Source: Candidatus Bathyarchaeota archaeon (GTDB lineage Archaea > Thermoproteota > Bathyarchaeia > Bathyarchaeales > Bathycorpusculaceae). From it: a DNA stretch of 10,449 nucleotides. The stretch lies in assembly GCA_014859805.1 (NCBI GenBank), contig JACUTN010000026.1:1-10449 (forward strand). Reading direction: 5' to 3'. The notes under the pieces are model-generated. The model was not told the DNA's origin. It searched no databases and was given only the letters and a program-made list of their open reading frames with translations. Below are positions 1-5,062 of the stretch, piece by piece; position 1 is the stretch's first letter; every line of letters starts with the position of its first letter. Position numbers and translations under genes: made by a program.

Positions 1-54
1 CCAGAACAAGCCGCCCAAAAAATCCTAGAGCTAATAATCAAAAGCTGTCAATAA
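1..54 (+). CDS. 3' end of an unidentified protein-coding gene (partial)
   Basis: Reading frame 1 is open from the window edge to a TAA at 52-54 and gives 17 residues, PEQAAQKILELIIKSCQ. The fragment is amphipathic and helix-like (A, I, L, E, K), as expected for a protein C-terminus, and its codons end in A/C like those of nearby uL3. It is too short to assign a family. It could be a chance open frame, but the stop is followed directly by AT-rich non-coding sequence, which fits a real gene end. Confidence 0.5.
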   Translation, partial: PEQAAQKILELIIKSCQ

Positions 55-215
55 CACGTCTCCACACTTAACAAACATATTTGGCTCCAAATATTAATTA
101 TACATGAAAACTATAGGGGGTCTATCCTTTTTGCTCTGCAAAAAATCTGCACCCGCTCAATTCACCAGATTTAAGATTTCCCACCAATCAATTTCCTTAA
201 AAACACACAGCTATT

Positions 216-238
216 GTGCACCCCGTAAAGGGGTGTGC
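216..238. repeat. GC-rich stem-loop 1
   Basis: CACCCC at 219-224 pairs perfectly with GGGGTG at 230-235 around the loop GTAAA. Two G-T wobbles and a G-C pair extend the stem outward to 216/238, giving about 9 pairs. It stands out because the surrounding sequence is very AT-rich. It could end the transcript of the upstream gene, or be part of a small structured RNA together with the next stem-loop. No T-run follows it, so a simple terminator is not clearly supported. Confidence 0.6.
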
Positions 239-273
239 GTGGTTCCCCATATTAATTAATGGGGGGCGCACGC
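237..273. repeat. GC-rich stem-loop 2 (about 14 pairs)
   Basis: GCGTG (237-241) pairs with CACGC (269-273). Inside it, G242 pairs with C267, two T-G wobbles follow, and CCCCAT (245-250) pairs with ATGGGG (259-264). One G (268) is bulged, and the loop is the AT-rich ATTAATTA (251-258). The stem adjoins stem-loop 1 and shares its last two bases, so the two may stack or compete. Read on the minus strand it folds equally well, so the strand of any transcript is unknown. Confidence 0.6.
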
Positions 274-398
274 CTCCGCGCAAGCGCTTACCTTCAAATA
301 TTCAAACAAATCAATATTAAAAATTATGAAGTTATAATCAATATTCAAAATGACGGTTAAGAATTCAACCCTTAGGCACATTAAGAAAAATGATTTAT

Positions 399-420
399 TT
401 TTTATAACCGAATTCGTTAT
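399..420 (+). promoter_or_regulatory. Predicted promoter TATA box with overlapping inverted repeat
   Basis: TTTATAAC at about 401-408 is a good archaeal TATA match and would place transcription start near 430, leaving a leader of roughly 35 bases before the ATG at 465. The inverted repeat ATAAC-C-GAATTC-GTTAT (404-420) overlaps the box and runs just past it, a usual position for a repressor site in archaea. Operator function is inferred from position only. Confidence 0.45.
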
Positions 421-464
421 TATGTTGTTAGGCGGAATGATTAAAAGGAATAGGCGGTGTTGTT

Positions 465-1121
465 ATGGCAAAAACTTTTGATACACCAGAAAGAGAAAAG
501 GAGAGCAGCGTCATAAAACTGTTGGCGATAGTTGGATCTCAACGAGAATACGGAAACTCTTTTTTACTAACCAAAGAAACTCTCAAACCCCTTAAGGAAA
601 TTAACTATGAAATAATCCAGTTAGCAAAAAAGGAAATAACATTTTGTAATCTTTGTGGAAAATGTGAAAGCATGGAATGTCCATTGGAAGACGACTTTAA
701 CGAGATCCTTAAAAAATTGAAAGAAGCTGACGGCATAATATTTGCATACCCAAAGTATTTATTCAAAGCTCCCACAAAACTTCTCTGTTTTCTGGAAAGA
801 TTAGATTTAATCCATCATTTTAGAAAGCATCCCGGTTACAGTGAAGAATTAAGGCTAGAGCAGAACGTCTCTCCACCTCTTGAAGGAAAGCACTGTTGCC
901 TTTTTGTTGTAACCGACCCTGGAGAAAATGCAGAGGAATGTCTAAACCTTGCTGCCAATGAAGTTAAAAGTTTAGGAATGAAATTAATTTTATATAACTC
1001 ACAGCTTGGAGCCCATGCTACAGGTAAATTTAGAGGAGAAGTTCTTAGAGATCAGAAGGGTATAGAAGATTGCAGAAAATTGGTAAGGAAACTGATTGAT
1101 TCAATAAGTTCCAAAATCTAA
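465..1121 (+). CDS. Iron-sulfur flavoprotein / NADPH-dependent FMN reductase family protein
   Basis: The 218-residue protein has a flavodoxin-like fold. Strand 1 and the FMN phosphate loop are at about residues 18-33 (LLAIVGSQREYGNS). A cysteine cluster follows with C61, C64, C67 and C72 (CX2CX2CX4C), then the flavin-contact stretch ADGIIFAYPKYLF at 88-100. A compact cysteine motif after strand 2 is typical of archaeal iron-sulfur flavoproteins (Isf), where it binds a 4Fe-4S cluster that passes electrons to FMN. Family members are cytoplasmic and are linked to reduction of O2/H2O2 or other small acceptors; the substrate here is unknown. The ATG at 465 is preceded by GGCGGTG (453-459). The N-terminal 16 residues are charged and precede the conserved fold, so a later start is possible, but no other methionine precedes strand 1. 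The gene has its own promoter and does not look like part of the ribosomal operon downstream. Confidence 0.8.
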   Translation: MAKTFDTPEREKESSVIKLLAIVGSQREYGNSFLLTKETLKPLKEINYEIIQLAKKEITFCNLCGKCESMECPLEDDFNEILKKLKEADGIIFAYPKYLFKAPTKLLCFLERLDLIHHFRKHPGYSEELRLEQNVSPPLEGKHCCLFVVTDPGENAEECLNLAANEVKSLGMKLILYNSQLGAHATGKFRGEVLRDQKGIEDCRKLVRKLIDSISSKI

Positions 1122-1145
1122 AAGTCGCATTAAAAATTGTTGGTG

Positions 1146-1213
1146 GCTTGGTCAGAAGGAAGATGCCAAAGCACACGCTTGCGTAAACGCAAATAACCAA
1201 AATTATCGGTTAT
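1146..1213 (+). repeat. Three consecutive small stem-loops between flavoprotein gene and uL3
   Basis: Three inverted repeats lie in a row. GCTTGG (1146-1151) pairs with CCAAAGC (1166-1172) with one bulged A. TTGCG (1179-1183) pairs with CGCAA (1188-1192) around TAAA. ATAACC (1193-1198) pairs with GGTTAT (1208-1213) around a 9-base loop. All lie upstream of the TATA-like box of the uL3 gene, so they would be in the 3' region of the flavoprotein transcript, or act as DNA sites just upstream of the next promoter. Each is short enough to occur by chance. Confidence 0.35.
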
Positions 1214-1230
1214 GGTTTAAATTACTAGTA

Positions 1231-1242
1231 ACGTTTATAACT
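1231..1242 (+). promoter_or_regulatory. Predicted promoter of the uL3-uL4-uL23-uL2 operon
   Basis: TTTATAA at 1234-1240 matches the archaeal TATA consensus and predicts transcription start near 1262, a leader of about 20 bases before the uL3 ATG at 1282. It is the only clear box in the spacer. The leader holds only a weak ribosome site (GCGGA at about 1271-1275). Confidence 0.5.
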
Positions 1243-1281
1243 TAATTTTCTCATTCCTACAAGACGCGAAGCGGAATAACA

Positions 1282-2295
1282 ATGGGTCACAGAAAAAAAC
1301 ACGCACCAAAACGTGGTTCCCTCTCTTATTCACCTAGGAAACGCGCTAAAAACATACTGGCCAGAATCCGCTACTGGCCAGAAACAGAGGCGGACACACC
1401 TGCACTTCTAGGTTTTATAGGCTATAAAGCAGGCATGACCCACCTGTTTATAGTAGAAGACAGGAAACGCTCACCAAACTACGGCAAAGAAGTAATCCGC
1501 CCAGCAACAATAATAGAAACACCACCCATGCTCATATGCGCCATAAGAGCCTACACAAGAAACCCATACGGTCTCCAAACCCTAACAGAAGCATGGATGG
1601 AAAAACCGCCAAAAGAACTCGAACGCATATTCACATTACCTGAAAACTTCAACACTGAAGATAGTCTCAAAAAAATTGAAGAAAATCTGGAAAAAGTGAC
1701 AAAAATACGCTTCATCGCAGTCACACAGCCGAAACAAGCCAGTGTCCCAAAGAAAAAGCCAGACGTGACGGAAATAGAAATCGGTGGAGGTACAATCCAG
1801 CAGCAATTTGAGTACGCAAAAACCTTGCTTGGAAAAACAATAACTACAGCAGATGTGTTCAAAGAAGGTCAATATGTAGACGCAATAGCAGTAACAATTG
1901 GAAAAGGCTTCCAAGGACCAGTGAAACGCTGGGGAGTGAGAATACTCGCACGCAAGGCAAGAAAAACAAAAAGAGGCATAGCAACTCTAGGCCCATGGAA
2001 ACCAACACACATAATGCACACCGTCCCAAGAGCAGGACAAATGGGATTCCACCAAAGAACAGAACTGAACAAACGCATCCTAAAAATCGGAACAGACGGA
2101 AAAGAAGTAACGCCAAAAGGCGGCTTCATAAGGTACGGCGTAATCCGCGGACCCTACATGATACTGGACGGAAGCATAGCCGGTACGGAAAAACGACCAA
2201 TAAAACTACGCCATCCAACACGCCCACCAAAACGTATACCAGAACAACCGCCACAAATCACATACATATCGCTGGAATCGCCACAAGGAAAATAA
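1282..2295 (+). CDS. rpl3: Large ribosomal subunit protein uL3
   Basis: uL3 binds 23S rRNA early in 50S assembly and reaches towards the peptidyl-transferase centre. The 337-residue protein has the archaeal/eukaryotic form, longer than bacterial L3 (about 210). It opens with the hallmark MGHRKKHAPKRGSL, followed by the SPRKRA basic stretch and GFIGYKAGMTH (about 44-54). Near the end of the central barrel are GKGFQGPVKRWG (about 208-219) and the histidine-rich GPWKPTHIMH, then AGQMGFHQRTELNK. The ATG at 1282 fits the family N-terminus exactly. It is the first gene of the ribosomal run, and uL4 follows after 12 bases. The 3' half is strikingly poor in T at third codon positions compared with later genes of the operon. 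That composition explains long spurious open frames on other frames here. Confidence 0.97.
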   Translation: MGHRKKHAPKRGSLSYSPRKRAKNILARIRYWPETEADTPALLGFIGYKAGMTHLFIVEDRKRSPNYGKEVIRPATIIETPPMLICAIRAYTRNPYGLQTLTEAWMEKPPKELERIFTLPENFNTEDSLKKIEENLEKVTKIRFIAVTQPKQASVPKKKPDVTEIEIGGGTIQQQFEYAKTLLGKTITTADVFKEGQYVDAIAVTIGKGFQGPVKRWGVRILARKARKTKRGIATLGPWKPTHIMHTVPRAGQMGFHQRTELNKRILKIGTDGKEVTPKGGFIRYGVIRGPYMILDGSIAGTEKRPIKLRHPTRPPKRIPEQPPQITYISLESPQGK

Positions 2296-2307
2296 CGGTG
2301 AAAAACC

Positions 2308-3096
2308 ATGGTCAAAACCCAAAAAATCTTTGACCTCACGGGAACCCCCATCGGAAAAATAAAACTCCCGAAAATCTTCGATACACCCTTAAGACCAGAC
2401 GTTATAAAACGGGCAGTCCTAGCAATACAATCCCGCAGATTCCAACCCCAAGGCAGAAACCCCATGGCTGGAAAAAGAACAACCGCAGAATCCAGAGGCG
2501 TAGGCCTGGGCATATCGAGAATGCCGAGAACTAAGGGAGCACGCCAAAGAGCAGCCCTTGCCCCTGGAACAGTGGGCGGAAGATCAGCTCATCCACCGGT
2601 CTCAGAAAAAAAGATTGAAAAAAGAATTCCGAAAAAAGAGAAACGACTAGCTCTATTTTCTGCAATAGCTGCTACATCCTCCAGAAAAACCGTTGTTGCT
2701 CGTGGTCACCACGTTGAAGATGTACGACAAATTCCCCCAATAGTTACTAGCGAACTGGAAAAGTTAAAGAGGACAAAAGAGGTTGAAGAAGCCCTCATAA
2801 ATCTGGGAGTGTTCTCAGACATTTACAGAGTGAAGCAAAGCAGAAGAATCCGAGCTGGAAAGGGTAAACTTAGAGGCAGAAAAATAAAACAGGCCGTAGG
2901 TCCCCTAATAGTTGTTGCCGAAAACAAAGGCATCGTGAAAGCCGCAAGGAACATACCAGGCGTAGATATTGTGACCGTTAACAACCTAAACACTGAAATT
3001 CTAGCCCCTGGCACACACCCTGGAAGGCTTACAATCTGGACAAGCAGCGCAGTTGAAAAGCTGAATGAACTTTACGGTGAAGGTGAGAAGGCATAA
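2308..3096 (+). CDS. rpl4: Large ribosomal subunit protein uL4
   Basis: uL4 is an assembly-initiating 50S protein whose long internal loop lines the peptide exit tunnel. The 262-residue protein matches the archaeal/eukaryotic L4e type. It has an N-terminal strand region (IFDLTGTPIGKIKLP), then the basic tunnel loop at about 43-100 containing GRNPMAGKRTTAESRGVG and SRMPRTKGARQRAA. It ends with a C-terminal Rossmann-like part containing GPLIVVAENKGIVKAARNIPGVDIV and the conserved LAPGTHPGRLTIWT. A GGTG site (2297-2300) lies 7 bases before the ATG at 2308. The stop overlaps the ATG of uL23 by one base, which suggests coupled translation. Third-position T use rises sharply from about 2600 onward within this gene. 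Confidence 0.97.
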   Translation: MVKTQKIFDLTGTPIGKIKLPKIFDTPLRPDVIKRAVLAIQSRRFQPQGRNPMAGKRTTAESRGVGLGISRMPRTKGARQRAALAPGTVGGRSAHPPVSEKKIEKRIPKKEKRLALFSAIAATSSRKTVVARGHHVEDVRQIPPIVTSELEKLKRTKEVEEALINLGVFSDIYRVKQSRRIRAGKGKLRGRKIKQAVGPLIVVAENKGIVKAARNIPGVDIVTVNNLNTEILAPGTHPGRLTIWTSSAVEKLNELYGEGEKA

Positions 3097-3356
3097 TGGA
3101 CCCCTACGAAGTTATACTGTATCCCTTAATGACGGAATCCGCAAGCTTAATGGTTGAAAAAGAAAATAAACTAGTCTTCGTAGTCAACCTTGAAGCAGCT
3201 AAAAAAGACGTCAAAAGAGCAGTTGAAGAGCTTTATGAAGTAGAAGTTGAAAAAGTCAACGTCCTCATCACACCAAAAGGTGAAAAGAAAGCCTTCGTCA
3301 AGCTTCATCCAGATTACAAAGCAGCGGATGTCGCAATCAAACTTGGAATATTGTAA
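3096..3356 (+). CDS. rpl23: Large ribosomal subunit protein uL23
   Basis: uL23 sits at the exit of the peptide tunnel and is the docking site for signal recognition particle and nascent-chain factors. The 86-residue length is normal for archaeal uL23, which lacks the bacterial tunnel loop. The sequence has the typical MDPYEVILYPLMTESA start, a central VVNLEAAKKDVKRAVEELY helix, the VEKVNVLITPKGEKKAFVKL strand pair and a DVAIKLGIL end. The ATG overlaps the uL4 stop (ATAATG), with an AGGTGAG ribosome site at 3081-3087 inside uL4. uL2 follows after 22 bases. Confidence 0.97.
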   Translation: MDPYEVILYPLMTESASLMVEKENKLVFVVNLEAAKKDVKRAVEELYEVEVEKVNVLITPKGEKKAFVKLHPDYKAADVAIKLGIL

Positions 3357-3378
3357 AACTTATGAGGTGAAATGGGTA

Positions 3379-4116
3379 ATGGGAAAGAGAATTCGTGTTC
3401 AGAGACGAGGACGAGGCGGATCAACATTTAGGGCGTCAACTCACAAAAGAGTTGCCCCTTCACAATATCCATTGTTGGAAGTAAAGGAGTACCTTGAAAC
3501 AACAATAGAAGGAGTTATCGAAGGCTTAGTCCACGACCCAGGACGTGGAACACCCCTTGCACTTATAAAATTCAAGAATGGAAAAACGTGCTACACAGTT
3601 GTTCCTGAAGGGGTTCACGCAAGCCAACAAATACAGATGGGCGGAAAAGCCCCAGTCGATGTAGGGAACATCATCCCAGTAGGCAAAATCCCAGAAGGCA
3701 CCATAATGTGCAACCTAGAACTTCATCCGGGAGACGGTGGAAAAATCGCCAAGTCTTCTGGAGCATACGCAACAGTCGTAGGGCATACACCCCAGGGAAC
3801 AATGATAAAACTGCCATCAGGAAAAACCAAATATTTAAATGATTATTGCAGGGCAACGATTGGTGTAGTTTCTGGTGCAGGCAGAACAGAAAAGCCCTTC
3901 CTGAAAGCTGGTGCAAAATTTCACTTAAAGAAAGCGAAAGGACATAAATATCCAAGAACGAGTGGAAGAGCGATGATTGCAGCTGTGCATCCATATGGTA
4001 GCAGCAAAAAAAGTGCACGAAAAGTCACCACTGTCTCCCGTCATGCTCCTCCAGGACAGAAAGTTGGATTAATAGCTGCTAGGCGTGCTGGGCAGAAGAA
4101 GAGGAGAAGGAAGTAG
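3379..4116 (+). CDS. rpl2: Large ribosomal subunit protein uL2 with unusual conserved loop
   Basis: uL2 bridges the subunits and is needed for subunit association and peptidyl-transferase activity. The protein is 245 residues from the ATG at 3379, which has a GAGGTGA site (3364-3370) 8 bases upstream. An in-frame GTG at 3367 and an open frame further upstream inside uL23 are less likely starts, because family members begin MGKRIRVQRRGRG. The OB-fold region contains VHDPGRGTPLALIKF, and the SH3-like region contains MCNLELHPGDGG and SGAYATVVGH. The C-terminal tail RHAPPGQKVGLIAARRAG is standard. Between them the most conserved loop, usually D/E-H-P-F/H-G-G-G, reads V203-H204-P-Y-G-S-S. The acidic residue and two glycines are therefore replaced, and the usual histidine/glycine-rich segment after it is K/S/A-rich. 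The reading frame is intact, so this is not a frameshift. Confidence 0.96.
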   Translation: MGKRIRVQRRGRGGSTFRASTHKRVAPSQYPLLEVKEYLETTIEGVIEGLVHDPGRGTPLALIKFKNGKTCYTVVPEGVHASQQIQMGGKAPVDVGNIIPVGKIPEGTIMCNLELHPGDGGKIAKSSGAYATVVGHTPQGTMIKLPSGKTKYLNDYCRATIGVVSGAGRTEKPFLKAGAKFHLKKAKGHKYPRTSGRAMIAAVHPYGSSKKSARKVTTVSRHAPPGQKVGLIAARRAGQKKRRRK

Positions 4117-4130
4117 GAATACTGCCCAGA

Positions 4131-4142
4131 AGGTTTATAGCA
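4131..4142 (+). promoter_or_regulatory. Predicted promoter for uS19
   Basis: TTTATA at 4134-4139 lies in the 55-base uL2-uS19 gap and would start transcription near 4162, just before the uS19 ATG at 4172. That leaves a very short leader with the weak site GGTTGAG (4160-4166). It may add to read-through from the uL3 promoter rather than replace it. Confidence 0.4.
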
Positions 4143-4171
4143 TTTAAACGTCAAAAATAGGTTGAGAAAAA

Positions 4172-4576
4172 ATGCCGAAGAAATTTGCATATCGTGGATT
4201 TGCGCTTGATCAACTGCAAGGTATGTCAATGGACGAGTTCATCAACTTGCTTCCCTCCAGGCAAAGGAGAAGTCTTCATCGCGGTTTAACACCAGAACAG
4301 AGGATGCTGCTTGAAAAAATAAGGAAGACAAAAGAGGCTATTAGGAAAGGAAGCAACATGGCAATCAAAACCCATATACGCGACATGATTGTCCTACCTG
4401 AAATGGTTGGTCTCACAATTCTCGTTCACAACGGCAAAGAATTCGTTTCGGTGGAGATAAAACCAGGGATGATTGGACACTACCTAGGCGAATTCGCAAT
4501 AACCAACAGGCCTGTGAAGCATGGAACACCCGGAATTGGTGCATCTCGTTCTTCAATGTATGTTCCGTTGAAGTAA
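4172..4576 (+). CDS. rps19: Small ribosomal subunit protein uS19
   Basis: uS19 binds the 16S rRNA head, where it contacts uS13, and lies near the A-site tRNA. The 134-residue protein matches the archaeal/eukaryotic S15e-type form. An N-terminal helical extension (FAYRGFALDQLQGMSMDEFINLLPSRQRRSL) is followed by the core strands IRDMIVLPEMVGLTILVHNGKEFVSVEI and the diagnostic C-terminal PGMIGHYLGEFAITNRPVKHG with GIGASRSSMYVPLK. Its start fits the family. It is the last gene of the ribosomal run. The expected partners uL22, uS3 and uL29 are not downstream, and a minus-strand gene converges on it only 18 bases away. Confidence 0.97.
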   Translation: MPKKFAYRGFALDQLQGMSMDEFINLLPSRQRRSLHRGLTPEQRMLLEKIRKTKEAIRKGSNMAIKTHIRDMIVLPEMVGLTILVHNGKEFVSVEIKPGMIGHYLGEFAITNRPVKHGTPGIGASRSSMYVPLK

Positions 4577-4603
4577 GAGAGCGAGAAAACCGTTTTAAGC
4601 GGT
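4577..4603. terminator. Convergent gene junction with small inverted repeat
   Basis: Only 18 bases separate the uS19 stop (4574-4576) from the stop of the minus-strand gene (4595-4597). ACCG (4589-4592) pairs with CGGT (4600-4603) around TTTTAAG; internal wobble and A-T pairs could extend it. It could help end transcription from both sides, with T-runs available in each direction, but the stem is short and the call is tentative. Confidence 0.25.
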
Positions 4604-5029
4604 ATAATCCAGCTTTGAAGGCCTCTCTTCTGACGGCTTTTTAGCTGGAATTGTAGGTAGAGGAATTGGCGGCGGAATATTCAATGTTCTGGATATTAAC
4701 ACAGACTCCACAAAGACAACATTGGAAATCGACTGCACTATAACCGGTGGCGGAGGCTTCTTTTCCTTATAGTCTTTGTGAATCTTGCCAACCTCATCTT
4801 TGTTTCCCGTCACGAACGCTCTTCCCTTCATACTTATCTGGGCTATGGAAGGGTTGTAATTAACTGTCAAAACAAAAGGTACCTCCAAAAAATCTTCTTT
4901 TTTCTTTTCCACGGCAACTAGATTAAGATTCGTGTTTATCTTGATTGGCGGTATAGGCTTTCGAGCGTCCCAAAATCTCTCCGCAGAAACGTTTGTTATT
5001 GAAACGTTTACCCTAATCATTTTAACCAT
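4595..5029 (-). CDS. Conserved-looking small beta-rich protein, possible SecB-like fold
   Basis: I do not recognise this gene with certainty. The 144-residue protein (ATG at 5029; an in-frame TTG at 5032 and ATG at 5020 also possible) alternates short strands and turns. Features are VNVSITNVSAERFW, INTNLNLVAVEKK (31-43), VPFVLTVNYNPSIAQISMKG (50-69), a basic and proline stretch KEKKPPPP (88-95), a helix IVQSISNVVFVESVLISRTL, then IPPPIPLPTIP (118-128). Paired amphipathic strands, then a helix and a proline-rich end (compare 'FPPLNLPPVNF' in bacterial SecB), recall the SecB chaperone fold, for which archaeal relatives have been proposed. A chaperone or translation-linked role would fit its ribosomal-protein neighbours, but this is inference. 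The last 16 residues are polar and probably disordered. There is no signal peptide and no membrane segment. Confidence 0.75.
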   Translation of the reverse strand: MVKMIRVNVSITNVSAERFWDARKPIPPIKINTNLNLVAVEKKKEDFLEVPFVLTVNYNPSIAQISMKGRAFVTGNKDEVGKIHKDYKEKKPPPPVIVQSISNVVFVESVLISRTLNIPPPIPLPTIPAKKPSEERPSKLDYTA

Positions 5030-5049
5030 CAATTATCATTGCAACAAGT

Positions 5050-5058
5050 GATTTAAAG
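5050..5058 (-). promoter_or_regulatory. Possible TATA box for a leaderless transcript
   Basis: TTTAAA at 5052-5057 lies in the gap just past the eS31 stop codon, with its centre about 26 bases before the A of the ATG at 5029. That is the spacing expected when transcription starts at the start codon itself. No ribosome site is visible before that ATG, which agrees with a leaderless message. Short AT-rich matches like this are common, so confidence is low. Confidence 0.3.
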
Positions 5059-5062
5059 GTGT

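Larger units (their letters stand above)
55..464. other. 410-base intergenic region with stem-loops and a promoter
   Basis: No convincing gene is seen. A 51-codon frame (104-259) begins at an ATG but has no ribosome site, ends inside a stem-loop and has no recognisable protein character. The contents are: an AT-rich stretch (55-210), two adjacent GC-rich stem-loops (216-273), an AT-rich stretch with two copies of ATCAATATT between about 309 and 345, a short inverted repeat at 355-370, and the TATA box and inverted repeat in front of the flavoprotein gene (about 400-420). Confidence 0.7.

Noticed and set aside
104..259. A 51-codon plus-strand open frame starting MKTIGGLSFLLCKK
   Set aside because: It has no ribosome site, no recognisable domain and a composition unlike its neighbours, and it ends inside a strong stem-loop. 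The stem-loops explain the sequence better.
216..273. tRNA or CRISPR repeat in the GC-rich stem-loop region
   Set aside because: There is no cloverleaf, no T-loop signature and no regularly spaced repeated unit; only two adjacent hairpins are present.
1551..2129. Several minus-strand open frames of 85-103 codons opposite uL3
   Set aside because: Their products are hydrophobic F/L/C/V-rich strings produced by the A/C-biased uL3 coding strand; they have no ribosome sites and no domain pattern.
1995..2333. A 112-codon plus-strand open frame overlapping uL3 in another frame
   Set aside because: The translation is rich in N, T, R and K, as expected from reading an A/C-rich gene out of frame. uL3 is certain here, and the T-poor composition removes stops by chance.
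3247..3378. A longer uL2 reading beginning inside uL23
   Set aside because: The extra N-terminus is uL23 read in another frame. The ATG at 3379 has a well-placed GAGGTGA site and matches the family start MGKRIRV.
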